This document shows positions 28,104-36,710 of a stretch of DNA of 64,000 nt, piece by piece. The DNA is taken from positions 16,717-80,716 of the forward strand of contig JAFRSU010000038.1 in the NCBI GenBank assembly GCA_017427415.1. The letters run 5' to 3'. Positions within the stretch are counted from its first letter, which is position 1, and each line of letters begins with the position of its first letter. A model generated the notes under the pieces. It was not told the DNA's origin. It worked only from the letters and a program-made list of their open reading frames with translations, and made no database searches. Source of the stretch: Lachnospiraceae bacterium (GTDB lineage Bacteria; Bacillota; Clostridia; Lachnospirales; Lachnospiraceae). The position numbers were made by a program, and so were the translations under genes.

Positions 28104-28175
28104 CACCTCATCCGCCCTTGAGGGGATATATATCGTCACACGAAGTGTGATGATATATCCCTGGCGAAGGGAAGC
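28104..28175. repeat. Dispersed repeat family R, copy 4
   Basis: CACCTCATCCGCCCTTGAGGGG...ATATATCCCTGGCGAAGGGAAGCT with an internal TATCGTCACAC/GTGTGATGATA stem. It lies inside the operon, between the ATPase and first permease genes. Confidence 0.85.
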
Positions 28176-28182
28176 TGTCTGA

Positions 28183-28935
28183 TTAGTAGTCCCTGAGTTT
28201 TTTACCTGTAAGTGTCAGGAATACTTCCTCCAAAGAAATCTTTTCGGTATCCTCAACCACCAGCTTCTTTAACTCTTCGCTGCTTCCGCACGCTATGATC
28301 TTGCCGTTATCCATGATCGCAATCTTGGTACATATAGCCTCGACCTCTTCCATATAGTGGCTGGTATATATGACGGTTGCACCGTTGCGGTTTGACTCCT
28401 TTATCTTATCTAATATGAAATTCCTTGACTGGGGATCGATACCCACCGTCGGTTCATCAAATATCAAAAGATCCGGATGATGTCCTATAGCGCATGCTAT
28501 ATTAAGTCGCCTCTTCATACCGCCCGAAAAGTTCTTGGCGTAATCATTCTTTCTCTCGCTTAACCCTACATATTCTAAGGACTCCTCTATAGCCTTCTTT
28601 AAGTCATTTCCTTTTATACCGTAGAGAGAGGTAAAGAGCTCAACATTTTCCCATGCCTTTAAGTTCCCATGGATGGCCAGCTCCTGAGGGATGTATCCGA
28701 CTTTATGTAAAAGCTCTTTTCTGTTTTTCTTAAAATCCTTTCCCATGAATTCTATGCTTCCGAGTGTAGGTCTTACTATATCGCATATCATGTTCATGGT
28801 AGTGCTCTTGCCTGCACCGTTCGGTCCTAAGAGTCCGAATATCTCGCCCTTCTTTATTTCGATATTAAGGTTATCTACTACTACCTTGTTGTCGTACTTC
28901 TTTGTAAGATCGATTGTCTTAAGTATTGTATCCAT
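28183..28935 (-). CDS. ABC transporter ATP-binding protein
   Basis: 250 residues from MDTILKTIDLTKKYDNK. Walker A GLLGPNGAGKSTTMNMI, Q-loop GYIPQELAIHGNLKAWENV, signature NFSGGMKRRLNIACAIGHHPDLLIFDEPTVG and H-loop YTSHYMEEVE are all intact. It energises the two permeases downstream. The first gene of an ATPase-permease-permease-kinase-regulator operon. A 27-nt palindromic repeat lies 20 nt upstream of the start, where promoter or leader elements would be. Confidence 0.95.
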   Translation of the reverse strand: MDTILKTIDLTKKYDNKVVVDNLNIEIKKGEIFGLLGPNGAGKSTTMNMICDIVRPTLGSIEFMGKDFKKNRKELLHKVGYIPQELAIHGNLKAWENVELFTSLYGIKGNDLKKAIEESLEYVGLSERKNDYAKNFSGGMKRRLNIACAIGHHPDLLIFDEPTVGIDPQSRNFILDKIKESNRNGATVIYTSHYMEEVEAICTKIAIMDNGKIIACGSSEELKKLVVEDTEKISLEEVFLTLTGKKLRDY

Positions 28936-28955
28936 TGTGTTCCCTTTCTTGTTCT

Positions 28956-28982
28956 GTGACAAGGGGACGGTTCTCCTGTCAC
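28956..28982. repeat. 27-nt palindromic repeat family P, copy 2
   Basis: Identical in all 27 bases to the copy at 19419-19445. It lies just upstream of the ABC ATPase start. Confidence 0.85.
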
Positions 28983-29076
28983 ATGTTTTCGTTCTTGTGA
29001 TGGTATCACTATATCACCTTGTTACAAGTGTTGGTAGTGAAAAAAGATACATCTTTGATATGACTTTAGTCACATT

Positions 29077-29109
29077 AAAAAAACTCCGTCCCACCAAAGC
29101 GGGACGGAG
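29077..29109 (-). terminator. Intrinsic terminator after the PH-like gene
   Basis: Perfect 9-bp stem CTCCGTCCC/GGGACGGAG followed by TTTTTTT on the minus strand. Confidence 0.9.
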
Positions 29110-29189
29110 CAGAGTAACTGTGATTAAAAACTTTAAGGAACCTAAACCGTTTTTTGCACTATATATTTTTCTCTTCGAATAATTTTTAT

Positions 29190-29594
29190 CTACTGTTCAA
29201 TTTTCCTTGAGAAATCATTTATAAAATTTTCTATGGTCAATGGTGAAACACGTAATATAGTTTCATTTCTTTTATTGAAAATTTCAATCTGATTTTCTCC
29301 TGGTGCCGCAAAACTCAGTTTACAGTTACTGACTCTTTTGAATGTTCCAACTATTTCAAGAGATACTTTTTTCTTAAAACACCAAAAGTAGATTATTAGA
29401 TAATTATCATCTATTTTATATTTTATAGACAATACACTTATCATCCATATCAGAGCCATAAAAAAACCGATAATTAAATAGACAAAGCTCATTTTTTCTT
29501 CATATTTAGATATAAATAACACCAAAAATGAACCCAAAAAATATCCCATTGGCATAAATAAAAATAACTTGCTATATTGAGCTTTATATAACAA
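29190..29594 (-). CDS. Small membrane protein with a bacterial PH-like domain
   Basis: 134 residues with a TTG start (GGTGGTGA eight bases upstream). Two membrane helices (LFLFMPMGYFLGSFLVLFI and VYLIIGFFMALIWMISVLSI) precede a beta-rich cytoplasmic part beginning YKIDDNYLIIYFWCFKKKVSLEIVGTFKRV, resembling YdbT/bPH2-type proteins. The function of this group is unknown. The gene is AT-rich compared with its neighbours and has its own terminator. Confidence 0.65.
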   Translation of the reverse strand: MLYKAQYSKLFLFMPMGYFLGSFLVLFISKYEEKMSFVYLIIGFFMALIWMISVLSIKYKIDDNYLIIYFWCFKKKVSLEIVGTFKRVSNCKLSFAAPGENQIEIFNKRNETILRVSPLTIENFINDFSRKIEQ

Positions 29595-29725
29595 TATAAT
29601 TCACCACCGTTTACATAACGAAAAACTTTTAAATATAACTAATCATCCACCCTTTGATGTGTTTATGGTGCAGGAAAGAATTATCCAACACATCCACCAA
29701 ACGGGAGCCGTCCTCTCTGATTGAT

Positions 29726-31213
29726 TTACGCTCTGGCTCTGTTAGCTATAGCTTTAATGATGCATGTGATGATAAGTAAGAGCAGACCGGCACCGAATGC
29801 GATACCGCCGACTATCATCATCATATCCGCCATAGGAAGTCCGAGTACCTTAAGTACATTGGAGTCAGGAATATCAAGGATGAACTTAAATGCTATAGCA
29901 GCTCCGGCAGTAATAGCCCCTGCGATCATAGCCGAGATACTTACACCCTTACCTGTAAGTGACTCATACCCGATATTACCTAAAAGCATCAGGATGATGA
30001 ACAATGCCGCAAGTCCGGGAGCAATCCATTTTAAGACAGGTATCAGCTTTACAAACCTTGATATATCAAAATCCATACCGGTCTCTTCAGCGATGAAATC
30101 CATGTCGATCTTATCGGTGCCCAGTGTATCAAATACGTCGTCGAGCTGATCTCCGTACTTCTCTCCGAAGTTATCGATATCTTCCATGGTGATATCCGCA
30201 AAATCACCGCCTAAGTTCTTTACATCCTTATAGATGGTCTTCTTATTCTTCTTAACATAATCAAGGATGGTCTTTTTCGATATACCTTCGGGTTCCTCTC
30301 CGCTAAGTACCGACTCTGCCATATCTGCAAGATTGTCGCTTATGAACTTCTTGACCGTGGGAGTATCCATGATCTCTTCCAATTGTTCGGAAGTAATATC
30401 AAATTCCTTTGAGATATTGATATCCGCTTTATCCTCGATCACCTCTACCAGGTTTAATTCTTCGCCGTCAGAATCGAGTACCATCCGGGACAGATCGGTC
30501 TCATTTAATGCATCACCTATATTATCCTTGTTGATAGTCTTTAGTGCAGAGTATTCAACTATACATACGGTAAAGAATATGATAAGGAACAGACTTAAGA
30601 AAATGGTAAGTATCACCCTGCCTGCTCCGGCCTTTTTCTTGGGAGGCTTTGGCTGTTTAGGATGTGCCTGTACAGCTTGTGCGGGTTGAACTGCCTGAGT
30701 GGGTTGAACTGCTTGGGGATTACCGGAATAGTAGCCCTGTTGGGGAGGTGTCTGCTGGTACTGCTGAGCCTGCCCGGGCTGCTGTGTATACTGGCCTTGC
30801 TGCTGAGCATACTGGTACTGACCCTGCTGAGGTGCATACTGCTGTGCCGGCTGCGGGGATACAGCTTCTGCTGCACTTGCATTTTGCTGCGATACCAGTT
30901 CTGCCGCTACTGCTGCCACCGCTGCCGCTCCTGCTGCCACTTCTTCTGCTTTTATTTCGGTCTCGGCGGTTACTGTCTCAGCGGTATTTTCTGCAGTCTC
31001 AACCGCATCCTGTACTACTTCTGATGCAGCTTCTGCAACTACATCTTCCACTGCAGGCGCTGCTTCCTGCACGGTCTCTTCCACAGCCTCTGCCACATTT
31101 TCTGCTGCATTTTCAACCGCTTCCGCAGCTGCCGGTGCCTTTAACGGACTTCCGCATTCCCTGCAGAAATTACTATTGTCATTGTTTTGAGCACCACAAT
31201 TACGACAAAACAT
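29726..31213 (-). CDS. Zinc-ribbon membrane protein with Ala/Glu- and Gln/Pro-rich linker
   Basis: 495 residues. An N-terminal zinc ribbon (MFCRNCGAQNNDNSNFCRECGSPL) has four Cys. Residues about 28-115 are Ala/Glu/Val-rich and 120-195 are Gln/Tyr/Pro-rich (YAPQQGQYQYAQQQGQY). A membrane helix follows at about 201-222, then a soluble domain to about 400 and three further helices. Zinc-ribbon/disordered-linker membrane proteins are common in Lachnospiraceae with no proven job. The long reading frame on the opposite strand arises from this repetitive composition. Confidence 0.75.
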   Translation of the reverse strand: MFCRNCGAQNNDNSNFCRECGSPLKAPAAAEAVENAAENVAEAVEETVQEAAPAVEDVVAEAASEVVQDAVETAENTAETVTAETEIKAEEVAAGAAAVAAVAAELVSQQNASAAEAVSPQPAQQYAPQQGQYQYAQQQGQYTQQPGQAQQYQQTPPQQGYYSGNPQAVQPTQAVQPAQAVQAHPKQPKPPKKKAGAGRVILTIFLSLFLIIFFTVCIVEYSALKTINKDNIGDALNETDLSRMVLDSDGEELNLVEVIEDKADINISKEFDITSEQLEEIMDTPTVKKFISDNLADMAESVLSGEEPEGISKKTILDYVKKNKKTIYKDVKNLGGDFADITMEDIDNFGEKYGDQLDDVFDTLGTDKIDMDFIAEETGMDFDISRFVKLIPVLKWIAPGLAALFIILMLLGNIGYESLTGKGVSISAMIAGAITAGAAIAFKFILDIPDSNVLKVLGLPMADMMMIVGGIAFGAGLLLLIITCIIKAIANRARA

Positions 31214-31340
31214 AACTACACCCCTTTCTATGTATCAAACTTGTTTTCCGTATCATTGTCTGACTTCTGTCAAGATATTTTAATTTTAGTCTTTGTTAAG
31301 TATATAGTCAATACAAAATTTCACTCTGTTTTCGTTATTA

Positions 31341-32372
31341 TCAACTCTCGCCGTCACTTGCTTTTGGAGGCTTGTTTACTCTTAGCACATCCGAACCACT
31401 GCATGGAATAAATATGTCAAGTTCTCTCATATTCTTAATCCATTCAATACTTCCGTAATCAGCCAGATGATCATTGTCCATAGATGCTCCCCAATCATTC
31501 ATTGCAAGAACCATACAATATAAAATCCGCTTTGTTTCACGCGTACTTTTTCCTTCAGAATTGTTATCGGCATATATTCTGTCATATTCATTATACATAG
31601 TGATCGTACTGCCACCCATTGCACCATTCATATACTTTATTGCCTGATCCTGCTCCATATTTTTTACATTCTGGTAATACTCTATGTAGCTTCCATTATA
31701 TTCATCCATAATCTTATCGGCTTCGCTTCCGTACTTTTCCGTTAATTCTGAAACAGGCACAAGTTTACCGTCTTTAAATACCGCTAATCTGCGAGGAGCG
31801 GATCCCCCATAATAAATACTGTTTTCATCATCAAGATATGACTCGATCTTTGAAAAATTACCATTCCATCCGTCAAGCAGTGACAGTCGCGAAATACGAG
31901 CTGAAAAATTCAAATTATTATTAAAACCGAACATCATACATCCCGGAACACTTTCATCTTTTTGTCCCGGTCCTTTTTTAAATGCATTGACAAAGAAGTA
32001 AACGTCCTTATCATCTCTTATTTCAAGTGATGTCTTATCCGACTGATATATATTGCCGTTCTCATCCGCCTCAAGTGCAAAATTTCTTATTGCATGGAGC
32101 ACACATCCGTCATGATCACATACCTGTTTTATTATACTTCCTATATCATCTTTAAGATTCAGCTCCACATCCCCATCAAGTGTAACTGAAAGTCCACCAT
32201 TATCCGTTTTTTCTTCTTTCCCGGATTTATCTTCATTCTCGGATTTTTCATCTTTGTCACGGTCTCTTCTGCTTGATTTGTCTTTTGAACCGTCTTTAGA
32301 ACAAGCTGTGGCAAACACCATGGAAAGAACCATAATAATAACCGTAATTCTTTTTAATACTTTTTTCATCAT
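31341..32372 (-). CDS. Lipoprotein, function unknown
   Basis: 343 residues. Signal peptide ending at the lipobox FATACSK, followed by a strongly charged Lys/Asp/Glu/Ser spacer (KDKSSRRDRDKDEKSENEDK), then a globular domain beginning near GGLSVTLDGDVELN. A Cys pair in VCDHDGCVLH and the motif GCMMFGFNNN are visible. No family is recognised. It sits alone between the zinc-ribbon gene and the rnf operon. Confidence 0.7.
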   Translation of the reverse strand: MMKKVLKRITVIIMVLSMVFATACSKDGSKDKSSRRDRDKDEKSENEDKSGKEEKTDNGGLSVTLDGDVELNLKDDIGSIIKQVCDHDGCVLHAIRNFALEADENGNIYQSDKTSLEIRDDKDVYFFVNAFKKGPGQKDESVPGCMMFGFNNNLNFSARISRLSLLDGWNGNFSKIESYLDDENSIYYGGSAPRRLAVFKDGKLVPVSELTEKYGSEADKIMDEYNGSYIEYYQNVKNMEQDQAIKYMNGAMGGSTITMYNEYDRIYADNNSEGKSTRETKRILYCMVLAMNDWGASMDNDHLADYGSIEWIKNMRELDIFIPCSGSDVLRVNKPPKASDGES

Positions 32373-32553
32373 AACATCTCTCCCTATATCAAAGCTTGGG
32401 CTGTCGCATATTTAGCAAATCTCCCACTTTCCCTGAACCTCTTAGTCCCGTCATGAGATATACATTTGTTGACGGATTATCCATAAGTCCTCCTTTTGAC
32501 ATGTCATCTATAACTTTTATATTATTCTATAACTTTCTATAACTTTTATCAAC

Positions 32554-32581
32554 AAAAAAGAGCTGTGTTTTAAACACAGCC
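32554..32581 (-). terminator. Terminator of the rnf operon
   Basis: GGCTGTGTTTAAAACACAGCTC stem followed by TTTTTTG on the minus strand, 8 nt after the rnfB stop. Confidence 0.9.
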
Positions 32582-32588
32582 CTGATCT

Positions 32589-33392
32589 TTATCTTACGAT
32601 TATTATCTTTCTCGGACACTTCTCGGCACACTTGCCACAGCCTACGCACTTCTCGTAGTCGATATGTGCAAGATTGTTCTCTACAGTGATAGCTCCTGCC
32701 TCACACTGCTTAGCGCAGATACCGCAGCCGATACATCCTGCAGTACAATATGCTCTTGTATCCTTACCCTTATCCTTTGAGTTACAGCCTACCGCATACT
32801 TTGATGTAACGGGACGGAGCTCTATCACGTGATTAGGACAGGTTTTGATACATACGCCGCAGCCGGTACATTTATCGGTATCTACTGCTGCTATGCCGTT
32901 TACGATATGGATGGCATCAAACTTACATACGCTTACACAGCTTCCGTAGCCCATACAGCCGTATATACAGTCCTTCTCGCCATGTCCGGGGATAAGTGCC
33001 AGCTTACGACAGTCAGCTATACCCTGATATCTGTACTTAAAAGTTACCTTGTCACAGGTGCCGCTGCACTTTACATATGCGGCCATCTTAACTGACTCTG
33101 TCGCTTCCGTACCCATGATGGCAGCTATGTCTGCATGGCGTCCGCCGGGACACTGGTTGATGGCAGCATCGCCCTTTACTATAGCCTCCGCACACGCATC
33201 ACAGCCTGCGAAACCGCATCCGCCGCAATTGCTTCCGGGAAGGCATTCCCTGACTAAAGCCACTCTTTCATCTGTTTCTACAGCGAACTTTTTAGCGGCG
33301 ATACCGAGCAGGAGACCTATGATAAGGCCTACAGCACCTACAACTCCGCCGGCGATAAGTACACCTTTTATGCTAAATGCAAGAAATATCAT
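32589..33392 (-). CDS. rnfB: Rnf complex subunit RnfB (multi-cluster ferredoxin-like subunit)
   Basis: 267 residues. An N-terminal membrane helix (VLIAGGVVGAVGLIIGLLLGIA) is followed by the Fe-S domain CLPGSNCGGCGFAGCDACAEAI. Further clusters show as CIYGCMGYGSCVSVC, CTGCGVCIKTCPN, CTAGCIGCGICAKQC and CVGCGKCAEKCP. RnfB is the presumed entry point of electrons from reduced ferredoxin. Last gene of the operon, followed directly by a terminator. Confidence 0.97.
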   Translation of the reverse strand: MIFLAFSIKGVLIAGGVVGAVGLIIGLLLGIAAKKFAVETDERVALVRECLPGSNCGGCGFAGCDACAEAIVKGDAAINQCPGGRHADIAAIMGTEATESVKMAAYVKCSGTCDKVTFKYRYQGIADCRKLALIPGHGEKDCIYGCMGYGSCVSVCKFDAIHIVNGIAAVDTDKCTGCGVCIKTCPNHVIELRPVTSKYAVGCNSKDKGKDTRAYCTAGCIGCGICAKQCEAGAITVENNLAHIDYEKCVGCGKCAEKCPRKIIIVR

Positions 33393-33405
33393 ATCAGTTT
33401 CCTCC

Positions 33406-33981
33406 TTAGATGAGTCCTGCGAAGCCGCAGAATGCTATAGCCATAAGACCTGCGGTGATAAGCAGTATGGGAGAACCCTTAAGGACATGGGGGATGTCGT
33501 TGTTCTCTGTCCTCTCACGGATACCTGACATAAGGACTATGGAGATGCAGAAGCCCACTGAGGTGCCGAATCCGTTTACGATGCTCTCAAGGAAGTTGTA
33601 ATTGTTCTGTACGTTAAGGAGTGCCACACCGAGTACGCAGCAGTTGGTGGTGATAAGAGGAAGATACACACCGAGTGCCTTGTAAAGTGAAGGTATGAAC
33701 TTCTTTAATATCATTTCAACCAGCTGTACAAGTGCTGCGATAACAGCGATGAACACTATGGTCTTCATATATTCGAGCTCGCAGGGAACCAGGATAAAGT
33801 TATATATCAGGCTGGCTACTGCGGAAGCTACTGTTACTACGAAGATTACGGCACTGCCCATGCCGACTGCTGTCTTGGTCTTTTTTGATACGCCGAGGAA
33901 AGGACAGATACCTAAGAACTGGCTTAATACTACGTTATTTACCAATGCGGTGCTGACTAAGAGGAGTAACATTTCTTTCAT
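33406..33981 (-). CDS. rnfA: Rnf complex subunit RnfA
   Basis: 191 residues with six membrane helices. Family signatures include VLSQFLGICPFLGVSKK and LPLITTNCCVLGVALLN, carrying the conserved Cys residues that hold a membrane [2Fe-2S] cluster with RnfE in recent structures. It overlaps the rnfE stop by one base and is followed by rnfB after 13 nt. Confidence 0.97.
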   Translation of the reverse strand: MKEMLLLLVSTALVNNVVLSQFLGICPFLGVSKKTKTAVGMGSAVIFVVTVASAVASLIYNFILVPCELEYMKTIVFIAVIAALVQLVEMILKKFIPSLYKALGVYLPLITTNCCVLGVALLNVQNNYNFLESIVNGFGTSVGFCISIVLMSGIRERTENNDIPHVLKGSPILLITAGLMAIAFCGFAGLI

Positions 33982-34787
33982 TATCTGTTACCTCCTTCCG
34001 AGCCTGTTTTATCTCCCGCTGTCTCGGGGAATGCATTTTTGTTTACAGCCTTAACATCGCCTTTCTTGGCTGCTGCTTCATCAAGCTTCTGCTCGATCAT
34101 CATACGGTTCTTGGTGCAGGTCTCGCCTACACACTCGGCACAGTTGCCGCCGCATGCAAGTGTAGAGGTAGCCTGAGGAGCATCACCGTTGGTCGCGCTC
34201 TTAAGCTTTAACTTGTTCTGTACTGCAGTAAGTATGGCAAGTACGAAGAATGCACCGGGTGCCATAACGAATATCGAGAAAGGCTCGTATCCGTCAGGAA
34301 GTACATGTGCTCCGAATATCGTACCTGCACCTATAAGCTCACGGATAAGTCCGATCACGGTAAGTGAACAGGTAAATCCGAGTCCCATGCCGATACCGTC
34401 AAAGATTGACGGGAGTACGGGATTTTTGCTGGCATATGCCTCTGCACGTCCTAAGATGATACAGTTAACAACGATAAGAGGGATATAGATACCCAGTGAT
34501 TCGTTAAGTGATGGAAGGAATCCCTTTACAAGTAACTCGACTATGGTAACAAAGGATGCTACGATAACGATAAATGCAGGCATCCTGACTTTATCGGGTA
34601 TGATCTTCCTCAAAGCCGATATCATAAGGTTCGACATAACGAGGACCGCGGTAGTGGAAAGTCCCATGCCGAGTCCGTTAAATGCAGATGTGGTAACTGC
34701 CAGAGTAGGACACATACCGAGCATCAGGACAAGAGTGGGATTTTCTTTAACAAGTCCGTTATAAAGACGTTCTGTACATTTATTCAT
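33981..34787 (-). CDS. rnfE: Rnf complex subunit RnfE with Cys-rich C-terminal extension
   Basis: 268 residues. The membrane core (MLGMCPTLAVTTSAFNGLGMG, YIPLIVVNCIILGRAEAYA) is typical RnfE/RsxE. From about residue 208 an extra soluble tail contains CGGNCAECVGETC (Cys212, 216, 219 and 224), then a Lys/Ala-rich end. RnfE proteins are usually about 200-230 residues, so the tail is an addition that could bind a metal or cluster. It is placed between rnfG and rnfA as usual. Confidence 0.96.
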   Translation of the reverse strand: MNKCTERLYNGLVKENPTLVLMLGMCPTLAVTTSAFNGLGMGLSTTAVLVMSNLMISALRKIIPDKVRMPAFIVIVASFVTIVELLVKGFLPSLNESLGIYIPLIVVNCIILGRAEAYASKNPVLPSIFDGIGMGLGFTCSLTVIGLIRELIGAGTIFGAHVLPDGYEPFSIFVMAPGAFFVLAILTAVQNKLKLKSATNGDAPQATSTLACGGNCAECVGETCTKNRMMIEQKLDEAAAKKGDVKAVNKNAFPETAGDKTGSEGGNR

Positions 34788-34805
34788 CTGAAAATCCTCC
34801 TTCCC

Positions 34806-35456
34806 TTAGTCTATCGATGCCGCTACCATGAGTCCTGCATTCAGCATATTGGTGACTGCCGATGTGGTAATGGTGGCACTTGAAATAGCATCTATCTCAG
34901 TAGTTCCGTTCATGTTGATGTTACGCTTTGTAAGCTTATAGCTTCCGGGCTGAACACCCTTAAACTGGTCCTTGAAATCGCCGTCCGCTTCCGGGTCGTC
35001 GTCCTTAGCCTTCATACCGAGACCGGGAGTCTCGCTGATGCTTAAGAACTCGATACCCTTTAAGGTCTCATCATCGGATACGCCCATGATGATGGTGATC
35101 TGTCCGCCGTAACCCTTTTTAGAGGTAACGGTGATGATGTCGCCTATCTTGTTGCCGTTATCATCAAGGGCTTGAAGCACTTCATCTATGGTAATGGTGT
35201 CAAATTCTTTATTGTTGTTATTCTGATCGATGAGAGCCTGTGCATCCTCTAAGGTACCCGAAGGTGCTTCCGTCGTTTCCTTCATCTCGGCAAATACGCT
35301 TTTAGCGGCTTCTGTCTTGGTCTTTGCTTCCGCTTCGGCTATCGGGTCCTTAGTTATCTCATATACGGCACCCAATGCAAAAGCAGCTATGATGGTGATC
35401 ACGAAAAGGATTACCGCATCCTTAAGAAGTGTGCTTTTCTGCTTGTTGTCACTCAT
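34806..35456 (-). CDS. rnfG: Rnf complex subunit RnfG (covalent FMN)
   Basis: 216 residues. One N-terminal helix (AVILFVITIIAAFALGAVYEI) anchors an extracytoplasmic FMN-binding domain. The flavinylation site is in DAISSATITTSAV, where the Thr after SSA is expected to carry FMN through a phosphoester bond. LEFLSISETPGLGMKAK-like text (IEFLSISETPGLG) is family-typical. Its start overlaps the rnfD stop by 4 nt. Confidence 0.96.
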   Translation of the reverse strand: MSDNKQKSTLLKDAVILFVITIIAAFALGAVYEITKDPIAEAEAKTKTEAAKSVFAEMKETTEAPSGTLEDAQALIDQNNNNKEFDTITIDEVLQALDDNGNKIGDIITVTSKKGYGGQITIIMGVSDDETLKGIEFLSISETPGLGMKAKDDDPEADGDFKDQFKGVQPGSYKLTKRNINMNGTTEIDAISSATITTSAVTNMLNAGLMVAASID

Positions 35457-36472
35457 TTTGCAGCACCTCCTTTTTTCTTCTTTACGATACCGAAAGCTCT
35501 GGGCATTGTAAACTTCTCAATGAAAGGTACGAGAAGGTTGGAGAAGATGATGGCATACGAAACGCCCTCTGCCGAGTTGCCGCAGATCCTGATGATACCG
35601 GTAAGAAGTCCCAAGATGATACCGAATACGATCTGGCCACCCTTAGTGATGGGGCTTGTAACATAATCCGTAGCCATAAACCATGCACCGAGCATAAGTC
35701 CGCCGCCGCAGAGCTCGCAGAGCAGGTAGTAGAAACCGTCGCTACTTAAGCCATAGCCGCCGAAAATAACTACGAATACCGAGAATGTTGCGATATAAGC
35801 TACAGGAATACGTAAGCTTATGATCTTTTTCACAAGGAGATATGCTGCTCCGATGAGGATTGCCAAAGTACTGGTCTCACCGATCACACCGCCTGTAAAG
35901 CCGAAGAACATATCAAAAAGCGATACGCTATCCTTAATGTTCTGTCCTGCTTCAAGGGTTTTAATGACTGCAAGAGGGGTAGCTGAGGAAATACCGTCCA
36001 CTGCTGCCGCACCGTTCATGAAATGTGAGCTTGCCTGCTCAACACCGAATGCTGTCATTCTGCCTGCAAAACATATGAGCAGGAAACATCTGGCTCCAAG
36101 TGCGGGGTTCATGAAATTCTGTCCGAGTCCTCCGAACATTTCCTTTACTACCAGGATGGCAAATGCACTGCCGACTACCGGTATCCAGAGCGGTACCGAT
36201 GCGGGCAGGTTCATGCCGAGGAGCAAGCCTGTAACCAAAGCACTGCACTCGTAAGGTGCGCTCTTTTTTACTACGAATCTCTTCCATAAGAACTCACATA
36301 CGCATGCCGATGCCACACTTGTAAGCAGTACCAGGAATGCTTTAAAACCAAACTGATATACTCCGAATACACTTGCGGGTATAAGGGCTATGGCCACATC
36401 CCGCATGATCGAGCGTGTCGTGACTCCGCTTCTGACATGGGGTGAAGCGGACACGTTGTATAAGTCTTTCAT
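35453..36472 (-). CDS. rnfD: Rnf complex subunit RnfD (covalent FMN, membrane)
   Basis: 339 residues with about nine membrane helices. GISSATPLAVIK holds the flavinylated Thr. NPALGARCFLLICFAGRMT and GGQIVFGIILGLLTGIIRI are typical of the NqrB/RnfD family. It begins 238 nt after the rnfC stop, a much larger gap than elsewhere in the operon, filled by dispersed repeats. Confidence 0.97.
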   Translation of the reverse strand: MKDLYNVSASPHVRSGVTTRSIMRDVAIALIPASVFGVYQFGFKAFLVLLTSVASACVCEFLWKRFVVKKSAPYECSALVTGLLLGMNLPASVPLWIPVVGSAFAILVVKEMFGGLGQNFMNPALGARCFLLICFAGRMTAFGVEQASSHFMNGAAAVDGISSATPLAVIKTLEAGQNIKDSVSLFDMFFGFTGGVIGETSTLAILIGAAYLLVKKIISLRIPVAYIATFSVFVVIFGGYGLSSDGFYYLLCELCGGGLMLGAWFMATDYVTSPITKGGQIVFGIILGLLTGIIRICGNSAEGVSYAIIFSNLLVPFIEKFTMPRAFGIVKKKKGGAAK

Positions 36473-36493
36473 GATATTCTCCTAATATTTTAT

Positions 36494-36521
36494 AAGATCC
36501 TTCGCTGCGCTCAGGATGACA
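36494..36521. repeat. Dispersed short repeat, family D copy 2
   Basis: AAGATCCTTCGCTGCGCTCAGGATGACA, in the rnfC-rnfD gap. It forms a short GCTGCGC-based hairpin; other copies are at 718 and 62839. Confidence 0.75.
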
Positions 36522-36552
36522 TTAAATCACAGAACCGTCACTATGATCGGTA

Positions 36553-36686
36553 CACCTCATCCGGCACTTCGTGCCACCTTCCCTTCGCCAGGGACGGCAT
36601 CCCTCGCTGGGACGGCATCAAGCCACTCCGTGGCTCGATATGTCTTCGCACTACGTGCATCGATATATCCCCTCAAGGGAAGGCTT
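36553..36686. repeat. Dispersed repeat family R, copy 5 (within the rnf operon)
   Basis: Longest copy: CACCTCATCCGGCACTTCGTGCC at the left, then GGACGGCAT modules, a CACTACGTGCATCGATATATCCCCTCAAGGGAAGGCT right end. Several internal stems (GGCACTTCGTGCC, GCCACTCCGTGGC) are visible. Confidence 0.9.
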
Positions 36687-36710
36687 ATTTCAAGTCGTTC
36701 TCCGATTGAT

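Noticed and set aside
30664..31215. Long plus-strand reading frames (Leu/Pro-rich) opposite the zinc-ribbon gene
   Set aside because: They mirror the Ala/Glu and Gln/Pro-rich linker of the minus-strand protein, which has zinc ribbon, helices and proper start; the plus frames have no ribosome site or family features.
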